IMG/VR virus record: IMGVR_UViG_3300017706_002460
Coordinates: 1-20,859 of that record
Reading direction: 5' to 3' (one strand)
Origin: a virus
DNA length: 20,859 nt
The translations under genes were made by a program, and so were the position numbers. Position 1 is the first letter of the stretch. The number at the start of each line of letters is the position of its first letter. The notes under the pieces are model-generated. The model was not told where the DNA came from, did not search any database, and saw nothing but the letters and a program-made list of their open reading frames with translations. Below, in pieces: positions 7,985 to 13,918 of the stretch.

Positions 7985-8210
7985 CCTTATATTCTTCTCT
8001 TAATTCTTTAGGTAAAGAATCTTCTAAAATTTTACCTGTTTCAGAATCATAAAATACTGGAATAGGCATAATTGCATCTGAATCTGTTCCTGTTACAAAT
8101 TTAGAAACTTTACGTAATAAAGCTCCTTGTTGCCAAATTCTACTTCCACTTTCAGTTTCAATAGATGTTGTGTTTTTTAAATCGATATTTGGTTGTTGTC
8201 CGTTTTGCAT
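7965..8210 (-). CDS. Hypothetical protein, 81 aa, between gp44 and gp62
   Basis: Function unknown. The sequence has a conserved-looking core, GALLRKVSKFVTG, then AIMPIPVFYDSETGKIL. I recall small proteins in T4-like phages with the same LRK-SKF ... IPIPVF core flanked by two Cys pairs (a zinc ribbon); here the matching positions are TESGS and DSETG, with no cysteine in the whole protein. If the relationship is right, this is a metal-free version. It starts 6 bp after the gp44 stop and its end overlaps gp62 by 20 bp, so it is in the clamp-loader transcript and probably made in proportion to it. Confidence 0.72.
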   Translation of the reverse strand: MQNGQQPNIDLKNTTSIETESGSRIWQQGALLRKVSKFVTGTDSDAIMPIPVFYDSETGKILEDSLPKELREEYKDVLIKS

Positions 8211-8216
8211 AATTAA

Positions 8217-9143
8217 TTATTTTAATATTTGGGGTTTAATTGTTTCTATTATTTTTGACATTAAAGCCATACAATTGACTTCTTTATCTATTCTAAAATT
8301 TGATTGATATGAATATTCATTCACGTAAAAGGCAATCATACCTTCTTTTCCTGGTGCGTATTCAGATGAGTTATCATATAAAAACCTATATAATCCCTCA
8401 AAATCCTTTACATTAGAATCTGCTACTATTTGTCTAATTGTTCTCCAATTAGGTTTTTTTAATTTTAATTCTTCTAATATTTTATTTTGATAATTACTTT
8501 CTATTAATACACCACTGTCAAGTTTTAGTACGTTATCTACCGTAGATACCTGTATAGTATTAAGCATTTTACGTACATCAGGGTAATTATTATTAGTAAT
8601 AGTTTCTAAATCACTTACGCTACATTTGATGTTTTCTTTTTTAGTAACTTTTATTAAATGGTTAATAATTTTTAATTTATCTGGTGGTATTATTTTTAAT
8701 GTTTGGCATCTTGATTGTAAGGGATCAATTATTCTTTCTAAATAATTACAAGTTAATATAAATCTAGTTGAACGTGAAAATGTTTCAATTACATTTCTTA
8801 ATGATGCCTGAGCCATTATAGTTAAAAAATCTGCTTCATCTAAAATAACTATTTTTAATGATTTAAAAGACATAGTACTAGCAAACCCTGATACTTTATC
8901 TCTAATAGTTTCAATACCTCTTTCATCAGAAGCATTAATATATAATAAATCACAATTAACATTTTTAGCAATTAATTTAGCCAAAGTTGTTTTTCCTGTT
9001 CCTGCAGGACCATAAAATAATAAATTTTGGATATCATTTTGTGATATATAACTTTTAATAGTATCTTTAATACTTTTATTTCCTACATAATTATCTATAT
9101 TAGTAGGTCTATATTTTTCAACTAGTAAGCTATGATTTTTCAT
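8217..9143 (-). CDS. 44: Clamp-loader AAA+ ATPase, gp44-like
   Basis: A 308-aa AAA+ protein of the RFC/gp44 family that opens and loads the sliding clamp with gp62. It starts MKNHSLLVEKYRP, the usual beginning of this family. Walker A is GPAGTGKT (45-52), Walker B is VILDEADF (Asp102-Asp105), sensor 1 lies in RFILTCNY, and the arginine-finger box SRC is at 144-146. The C-terminal helical collar follows. T4 gp44 is 319 aa, so it is full length. The ATG lies only 6 bp downstream of a CGTATATT box; if that box is a promoter the transcript would be almost leaderless. No other Met or usable start precedes the conserved LLVEKYRP. Confidence 0.95.
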   Translation of the reverse strand: MKNHSLLVEKYRPTNIDNYVGNKSIKDTIKSYISQNDIQNLLFYGPAGTGKTTLAKLIAKNVNCDLLYINASDERGIETIRDKVSGFASTMSFKSLKIVILDEADFLTIMAQASLRNVIETFSRSTRFILTCNYLERIIDPLQSRCQTLKIIPPDKLKIINHLIKVTKKENIKCSVSDLETITNNNYPDVRKMLNTIQVSTVDNVLKLDSGVLIESNYQNKILEELKLKKPNWRTIRQIVADSNVKDFEGLYRFLYDNSSEYAPGKEGMIAFYVNEYSYQSNFRIDKEVNCMALMSKIIETIKPQILK

Positions 9144-9149
9144 AATATG

Positions 9150-9179
9150 AATATACGTAAGTTATTTTGGGAAAACAAA
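9150..9179 (-). promoter_or_regulatory. Promoter-like motif before gp44 (TTTG-N18-CGTATATT)
   Basis: On the minus strand TTTG (9176-9179) is followed after exactly 18 bp by CGTATATT (9150-9157). The same pair and spacing stands before folE and, with one change in each box, before the 98-aa/groES/groEL genes. It fills one of the few true gaps (9144-9182). The start codon lies 6 bp downstream. Confidence 0.5.
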
Positions 9180-9182
9180 TTA

Positions 9183-9455
9183 TTATGCACCTTGCCTAAA
9201 TTCTCCATACATACTATATTCTTTAGGTGCTTCAGGAACTATTTCTTCTTCATGAGACATTATAGCATATAATTTACTATCTAAGGGGGCTAATCTAAAT
9301 TCACAAGCTACACCTGTGTATTTAAAGTGTGCCTCTAAAGCATCAGTTAAAGTATCATGTACTATTTTTTTCTTATCATCTACTAAAATCCACTTGTCTC
9401 CAGGTGGTACTCTAGTAGCAATAAGTTTATTATGTTCTGTTGTTTTTATTTCCAT
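9183..9455 (-). CDS. Hypothetical protein, 90 aa, downstream of groEL
   Basis: No family recognised. The first half reads as alternating strands (LIATRVPPGDKWILVDDKKKIVHDT), then a helix DALEAHFKYTG, then a strand FRLAPLDSKLYAIM and an acidic, Pro-containing tail (EEEIVPEAPKEY). It could be a small alpha/beta domain. It begins 1 bp after the groEL stop and is the last gene of the hsp98aa-groES-groEL run, since a promoter-like motif follows it. Co-transcription with groEL could mean a chaperonin-related role, but nothing in its sequence demands that. Confidence 0.75.
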   Translation of the reverse strand: MEIKTTEHNKLIATRVPPGDKWILVDDKKKIVHDTLTDALEAHFKYTGVACEFRLAPLDSKLYAIMSHEEEIVPEAPKEYSMYGEFRQGA

Positions 9456-9456
9456 A

Positions 9457-11079
9457 TTACATTCCCATCATTGGGTTTACTGGTTCATTATTATCATTAT
9501 TTTTAGGTTCGTCTACTACTATACATTCTGTAAGTAATACTGTACCTGCTACTGAAGCTGCATTTTCAAGTGCTGTTCTAGTAACTTTAGTGGGATCAAT
9601 AATACCTTCTTTTTTCATATTAACCGTTTTATCAGTTTTAATATTATACCCATTCCAAGTATTTATTTTTCCTTCTATTAAAGAACGACCTGTCATTTGA
9701 GCTTCAACAGGTGCATAACCAGCATTTGTAAGTATTTGTTCAAAGGGTTTACCACATGCCTTATAAACAATATTTGATCCTATACATTTACTACAAGATG
9801 GTATTGCTTCTCTTGCATATAGTAAAGCAGCTCCCCCACCAGGTACAATACCTTCTTCAATAGCGGCTTTGGTAGCATGTAAAGCATCATCAACTCTATC
9901 TTTCTTTTCATTCATTTCTGTTTCAGTGTAACCACCAACATGAATAATAGAAACTCCTCCAGCCATTTTAGCTAATCTTTCTTGTAATTTTTCAGCTTCA
10001 AAAGGTGTAGTTGCTTTATCAATTTGAGTTGTTAGTTGTTCTAACCTTTCTTGAACATCTTTTTCCTCTCCTTTACCATCAATTATAGTTGTTTTATCTT
10101 TTCCTATAGTTACTGTACGAGCTTCTCCAAACCATTCCCAAGAAAATTTATCAAGTTTCATTCCTTTATCCTTATCAAATACTTGACCTCCAGTTACAGT
10201 AGCAATATCTTCTAATATTAATTTTCTTCTTTCACCAAAATCTGGGGCTTTGACAGCAGCTACTTTAATTGTGCCTCTTGCTTTATTAACAATTAATGTT
10301 GCTAAAGCTTCACTATCTACATCTTCAGCTATTATTAATAAAGATTTATTAGTATTAGAAACAGCTTCTAACATTGGTAATAAGTCTTTAACTTTAGAAA
10401 GTTTTTGATTTAAAACTAAGATATATGGGTCTTCTAAAGTACAAGTCATTGTGTTGTTATTTGTAACAAAATAATGAGATAAATATCCTCTATCAAACTG
10501 CATCCCTTCAACAGTTTCAAGATAAGTATCACCAGTTTTAGATTCTTCAATATGAACTACACCTTCAACACCTACTTTATCCATTGCTGTAGCAATTAAT
10601 TTACCAACTTCTTCATCATTATTTGCTGATATTGTTGCTATTTGTTCTAATTGGTCTTCTGATGAAATATCTTCTGATATTTTTTCTCTAAGATTTTCTA
10701 CAGCCTTTTTAACTGCTTTATCTATACCTCTTTTAATTTCAACAGCATTTGCACCATTAGCTAAATGTTGTAAACCATCATTAATCATTTCTCTAGCTAA
10801 TAAAGTAGAAGTAGTTGTTCCATCTCCTGCTTTGTCTGCTGTTTTAATAGAAGCTTCTCTTACTAAATTAACTCCTAAATTTTCTACAGGATCACTTACT
10901 GATATATGTTTAGCAACAGTTACACCATCTTTAGTTGATATAGGTGATTCATGTTGTCTTTCAATAACTACATTTCTACCATTAGGTCCTAATGTTGATA
11001 CTACAGCATTTGCTAATATATCAATACCTTTTACTAATTTTTTTCTTCCCTCAGGGCCGAATTCTATAATTTTACTCAT
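9457..11079 (-). CDS. groEL: Chaperonin GroEL (Hsp60), full length
   Basis: A 540-aa group I chaperonin (E. coli GroEL is 548). All domains are present in order. The equatorial domain has STLGPNGRNVVIE and the nucleotide motif GDGTTTSTLLARE, with Asp86 equal to the E. coli catalytic-magnesium Asp87. The apical domain has MQFDRGYLSHYFVTN, keeping the substrate/GroES-binding aromatics, and LLPMLEAV. The hinge and second equatorial half follow with RVDDALHATKAAIEEGIVPGGG, including the Asp equivalent to Asp398. The tail is short (NPMMGM) rather than a long GGM repeat. Oddities are SWEWFG where TLEDLG is usual, and a Cys-containing loop SCSKCIGSN. It overlaps groES by 8 bp, and should form the folding cage with it for phage proteins. 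Confidence 0.98.
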   Translation of the reverse strand: MSKIIEFGPEGRKKLVKGIDILANAVVSTLGPNGRNVVIERQHESPISTKDGVTVAKHISVSDPVENLGVNLVREASIKTADKAGDGTTTSTLLAREMINDGLQHLANGANAVEIKRGIDKAVKKAVENLREKISEDISSEDQLEQIATISANNDEEVGKLIATAMDKVGVEGVVHIEESKTGDTYLETVEGMQFDRGYLSHYFVTNNNTMTCTLEDPYILVLNQKLSKVKDLLPMLEAVSNTNKSLLIIAEDVDSEALATLIVNKARGTIKVAAVKAPDFGERRKLILEDIATVTGGQVFDKDKGMKLDKFSWEWFGEARTVTIGKDKTTIIDGKGEEKDVQERLEQLTTQIDKATTPFEAEKLQERLAKMAGGVSIIHVGGYTETEMNEKKDRVDDALHATKAAIEEGIVPGGGAALLYAREAIPSCSKCIGSNIVYKACGKPFEQILTNAGYAPVEAQMTGRSLIEGKINTWNGYNIKTDKTVNMKKEGIIDPTKVTRTALENAASVAGTVLLTECIVVDEPKNNDNNEPVNPMMGM

Positions 11080-11374
11080 TGTCTTCTTTTTTTAATTTTG
11101 CTAATATTTGATTTTCAGGTCCTACAAAATAATCATCTCCATCATGTTGTAATTTAGTAAATCCTTGTGTAGGTAATACAACAATATCTCCTATTTTTGA
11201 TTGTGTTTCAATAAATGTTCCTGATATTGTGTGTTGTCCAGGTCCTACTGCTACAACTTCTCCATGTTCATTTTTATCTTTTCCCATATCTGGTACTACG
11301 ATTGAGCCGTATTTAGCTTCTTCAGCCTCTATTGGTTTTACAATAACGGCATTAAATAGTGCTTCTAATTTCAT
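11072..11374 (-). CDS. groES: Co-chaperonin GroES (Hsp10)
   Basis: A 100-aa GroES (usual length 95-100). The beta-barrel start LFNAVIVKPIEAEEAKYGSI is followed by the mobile loop with GSIVVP, where IVV replaces the IVL tripeptide that docks on GroEL. The core HGEVVAVGPGQ and KIGDIVVLP are clear, as is the end FVGPENQILAKL. Unlike T4, whose gp31 is a remote GroES replacement working with host GroEL, this protein is a recognisable GroES and sits directly before its own groEL with an 8-bp overlap. It overlaps the 98-aa gene by 4 bp. Translation of the three genes is probably coupled. Confidence 0.96.
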   Translation of the reverse strand: MKLEALFNAVIVKPIEAEEAKYGSIVVPDMGKDKNEHGEVVAVGPGQHTISGTFIETQSKIGDIVVLPTQGFTKLQHDGDDYFVGPENQILAKLKKEDNE

Positions 11375-11667
11375 AATTTAGTAATTTCTGTTAATGTTTG
11401 TAATTCTTTTTTAATTTTATTCCATTCAGATAAATATTCTTTAACTGAATTGTATTGTTTATCTCCCCTGTTAAGTTTTGCTTTCATAATAGAATGTAGG
11501 GCTTGTCCAAAATCAGAATAATGCCCAATTGGCTTTTCATAATTTTTTCCTTCACTACCTTTTTCTAAATATTTAGCTTGTGGAGTTATTACCTCATATG
11601 CTGTGTAGCAATGAGAGTCTTTGCCTATGAAATAAGGCTCTAGTAAATCATCTTTGATTATAGTCAT
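11371..11667 (-). CDS. Hypothetical protein, 98 aa, upstream of groES
   Basis: No family recognised. The N-terminal half, LLEPYFIGKDSHCYTAYEVI, and GKNYEKPIGHYSDFGQALHSIMKAKL look like a small alpha/beta fold with an amphipathic helix, and the C-terminal half is a Lys/Glu-rich helix (SVKEYLSEWNKIKKELQTL). There is no membrane segment. It is the first gene after the promoter-like motif at 11693-11722 and overlaps groES by 4 bp (ATGA-type junction), so it belongs to the chaperonin transcript. A housekeeping role unrelated to folding is possible. Confidence 0.75.
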   Translation of the reverse strand: MTIIKDDLLEPYFIGKDSHCYTAYEVITPQAKYLEKGSEGKNYEKPIGHYSDFGQALHSIMKAKLNRGDKQYNSVKEYLSEWNKIKKELQTLTEITKL

Positions 11668-11692
11668 ATAACTTAATTTTTATTATTGATGT

Positions 11693-11722
11693 AATATACA
11701 AAAAATTTATAAATAAACCAAC
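11693..11722 (-). promoter_or_regulatory. Promoter-like motif before the 98-aa/groES/groEL run (GTTG-N18-TGTATATT)
   Basis: On the minus strand GTTG (11719-11722) is followed after 18 bp by TGTATATT (11693-11700). It matches the motifs before gp44 and folE in seven of eight bases of the downstream box and three of four of the upstream box. It lies in the 72-bp gap 11668-11739, 25 bp before ATG 11667. The spacer also contains TATAAATT, near the T4 late box. Confidence 0.5.
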
Positions 11723-11724
11723 CT

Positions 11725-11733
11725 AAGGGCGTA
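11725..11733. promoter_or_regulatory. Candidate operator AAGGGCGTA near the groES/groEL promoter
   Basis: The 9-mer AAGGGCGTA on the plus strand lies 2 bp upstream of the GTTG box of the chaperonin promoter-like motif. The same 9-mer occurs on the minus strand inside the hsp20 promoter region at 12220-12228. I found no third copy, and GGGCG is rare in this AT-rich window. A shared regulator of the chaperone genes is possible but unproven. Confidence 0.3.
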
Positions 11734-11739
11734 TTTTGG

Positions 11740-12162
11740 TTAATTTATTTTTAAAACTTTTGGCATAGCTTCTTTTGCAAATGGAATAGTCACAATTAGT
11801 AAACCATCATTAAAATTAGCTGTTGCTTTTTTAAGGTCGAACTTAGTTCCTACTTTATATCCTAAATTAAAAGAACGTTTTGCAATTCCTCTATGGATAT
11901 AATTTCGGGATTTTGGATCAGGGGTTTTTCCCTTATCATAATTAAAGGTGATCATGTCTCCTTCTAACTTAACTTCAATGGCTTCTTTAGGAATGCCAGT
12001 ACAAGCTAACTCAAAGGTTAAACCTATATCATCTTCAAAAATATTAATTGGGTATTGTTGTTTGGCTTGTGCAGCCGGAACGAATTGGGTGTTTGCTTCG
12101 AATAAATTTCGAAATAATAGGTCAAACGGATGGTGTGACCTTTCTAAAAAATGTGTACTCAT
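11740..12162 (-). CDS. hsp20: Small heat shock protein, Hsp20/alpha-crystallin family
   Basis: A 140-aa small heat-shock protein that holds unfolding proteins for refolding by ATP-dependent chaperones. The N-terminal arm HHPFDLLFRNLFEAN precedes the alpha-crystallin domain (about 37-128), with INIFEDDIGLTFELACTGIP, a LEGDMITF strand, and the family signature ATANFNDGLLIVTIP. The C-terminal VLKIN provides the I/V-x-I-type anchor used in oligomer assembly. Hsp20 genes are known in T4-like marine phages. It has its own 77-bp leader with a TATAAATA box and lies between the clamp gene and the groES/groEL run. Confidence 0.93.
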   Translation of the reverse strand: MSTHFLERSHHPFDLLFRNLFEANTQFVPAAQAKQQYPINIFEDDIGLTFELACTGIPKEAIEVKLEGDMITFNYDKGKTPDPKSRNYIHRGIAKRSFNLGYKVGTKFDLKKATANFNDGLLIVTIPFAKEAMPKVLKIN

Positions 12163-12206
12163 ATCACTTTGTTTTGTGCAGTCTATAAGATCTGCTGATT
12201 AATAAT

Positions 12207-12235
12207 TATTTATAAAACTTACGCCCTTGGGTCAA
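12207..12235 (-). promoter_or_regulatory. hsp20 promoter region: T4-late-like TATAAATA box with upstream TTGACC
   Basis: On the minus strand TATAAATA (12207-12214) matches the T4 late-promoter consensus and lies 44 bp before the hsp20 ATG. A TTGACC (12230-12235) stands 15 bp further upstream, close to a sigma-70 -35 box. The spacer holds the 9-mer AAGGGCGTA (12220-12228) shared with the chaperonin gap. The gap 12163-12239 has no other feature I can support. Confidence 0.45.
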
Positions 12236-12239
12236 TTTA

Positions 12240-12986
12240 TTATACATATGTTGAATCTTCTTTTCTTACCAGATAATATAAAGTTTTTATGTCTTCTGAT
12301 TGGAATTCTAACTTCATAAATCCATCTTCAGTTAAAGAAAGTTTACCACTTTCTAAATCTTTATTTGCTGATAATATATTTTTAAATGAGTCTGAATTAA
12401 ATGGTAGTTTTAATTCATTTTTAATTTCTACATTTTCATCAATGATATATTTAATTTTATTTGAAAAGTTATTTAAATCCCCAAAAGCAAACTCAACAAC
12501 TTTTCCTCTATCAGGATCTTCTTCAGTACTAATTAATACACTATTAATATCAGTTAATGCACTTTTTGCCTTAATAAAATTATTTACAATTTCAGAATTT
12601 AATCCTATAATTACATCATATTTATTTGGGAATTCTATTTCACGTTCTTTAGGTACTAATAATGTATCAGCTAATGAATATGTTACATTAAAGGACATAT
12701 CTTGTATACGTAATTTTGAAAATACTTTATGTTGTTTTTCTAAAGTAAGTAATAGTTCACCATTAGTAACAGATATTAGTTTACTTAGTTGTGATGTATC
12801 AAATATTGCTATTTCGCTATCTTCAATAGGAGAGGTATTGCATATTAAATCTCCTGCTATATCTTTAGCTTCAGATACAAAACTAATACTTAATTTACCT
12901 TCTTCAGTTAACCATCTAACAGATTGAACTAACCCATTTAAATAATACTTTGAGATTATTGATTGTAATTTTGATTTATTTATCAT
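12240..12986 (-). CDS. 45: Sliding clamp (DNA polymerase processivity factor), gp45-like
   Basis: A 248-aa gp45-type clamp (T4 gp45 is 228 aa). It trimerises around DNA and tethers the polymerase. The sequence shows the repeated strand-rich pattern: MINKSKLQSIISKYYLNGL, EIAIFDTSQLSKLISV (inter-domain region), DVIIGLNSEIVNNFIKA, and the conserved C-terminal strand pair FMKLEFQSEDIKTLYYLVRK, which closely follows gp45 ends. It lies 2 bp after polymerase part B, so it is in the same transcript. In T4 the clamp gene is next to 44; here hsp20, the chaperonin genes and a 90-aa gene separate them. The call rests on the fold pattern and the neighbours. Confidence 0.85.
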   Translation of the reverse strand: MINKSKLQSIISKYYLNGLVQSVRWLTEEGKLSISFVSEAKDIAGDLICNTSPIEDSEIAIFDTSQLSKLISVTNGELLLTLEKQHKVFSKLRIQDMSFNVTYSLADTLLVPKEREIEFPNKYDVIIGLNSEIVNNFIKAKSALTDINSVLISTEEDPDRGKVVEFAFGDLNNFSNKIKYIIDENVEIKNELKLPFNSDSFKNILSANKDLESGKLSLTEDGFMKLEFQSEDIKTLYYLVRKEDSTYV

Positions 12987-12988
12987 AT

Positions 12989-13918
12989 TTAAAATTTAAA
13001 AAATTTATTTCTGTGAGGATTTAAACTTAATGACCAACCTAAATCATTATAAAATCCTTCTAATTTGTTTAATAAAATACTGTCGAATACTTTTTGTCTA
13101 TCAGCATATTTCTCAATGAATGTATGAATTTGTTTTGGTATATCATAGTCTAGAAAAGCAATTGCTTCAATTCTATAAGGATTGTTTTTTAAATAAATCC
13201 ATTTAATTTTTTCTCCTTGTGTTATATAACTATACTTTTTATCTAATTTCCAAAATCTTAATAAATCATTGTAAGCAATAGCTGCTTTAACAGCTGCGGG
13301 TGCTCCTTTACCTACTAAAGAAAACATTTCTCCTGCTCTAGCTTTACGTTCAGTAAATTTATTTAATTTTTTTACTGCTTGGGGGTTACCAATTTTTTCT
13401 AAAGGTATTTTTCCACTTAATATTTTATTTCTAAATTCTAATAATTGAGCATCTATTTCTGATTTTGGTATTCCTTTAAGTACTTGTTCTAAACAACTTT
13501 TAAAAAATTTACCAAATACTGGTGGGAAATTAGCTTTTTTAAATTCTAAACCCTTTACATCCAATGTTTCATTTTCAATACCTTCCTGTTTAGTAATCCA
13601 TTGTGCATATCTTCTTGTAGCTCTAAAATAAGCTGATCTAATTACACATTCAGTTTTCATCTCTAATCTATGAGAAGAAACATTAAAGCAGTCTTTAGCT
13701 AATCTATCATAATCCTCAGTTATAATATCTTGATATTTAAGTGCTTGTTCTTCTAAAACACTATCCCTTTCTTTATCTGACATTTTATCAAAATTAGGGT
13801 ATAAATATCTTAATAAAGGTTCTGCATTAAAGTAATTAGAATCTGTATCAACATAAGCACAATAATTTGTATCACCTGGATCGCAAATCCACCATGGGGT
13901 ATCTTCTAAATGTTTCAT
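12989..13918 (-). CDS. 43B: DNA polymerase gp43, C-terminal part (palm motif C, thumb)
   Basis: A 309-aa C-terminal portion of a family B replicative polymerase. Motif C, AYVDTDSNYF, has Asp24 and Asp26, one of which is a catalytic metal ligand. Further on, KKYSYITQGEKIKWIYLK is the KKxY-like thumb-side segment, and the C-terminus ends RNKFFKF, resembling a clamp-binding tail. Together with part A it totals 914 aa against 898 for T4 gp43, so nothing large is missing. Its ATG overlaps the part A stop by 4 bases (ATGA at 13915-13918), so translation could be coupled and the two chains could assemble. Alternatively the break is a one-base frameshift (see findings). Confidence 0.9.
   Translation of the reverse strand: MKHLEDTPWWICDPGDTNYCAYVDTDSNYFNAEPLLRYLYPNFDKMSDKERDSVLEEQALKYQDIITEDYDRLAKDCFNVSSHRLEMKTECVIRSAYFRATRRYAQWITKQEGIENETLDVKGLEFKKANFPPVFGKFFKSCLEQVLKGIPKSEIDAQLLEFRNKILSGKIPLEKIGNPQAVKKLNKFTERKARAGEMFSLVGKGAPAAVKAAIAYNDLLRFWKLDKKYSYITQGEKIKWIYLKNNPYRIEAIAFLDYDIPKQIHTFIEKYADRQKVFDSILLNKLEGFYNDLGWSLSLNPHRNKFFKF

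Noticed and set aside
11716-11742. Hairpin AACCAA ... TTGGTT after hsp20, as a terminator
   Set aside because: Only 6 bp of stem, a 14-nt loop and no immediate T-run; it also overlaps the promoter-like GTTG box. Not strong enough to call.
12289-12927. Plus-strand open frame of 212 codons
   Set aside because: It is the antisense of the gp45-like clamp, Ser/Leu/Asn-rich, with no recognisable motif. All convincing genes run on the minus strand.
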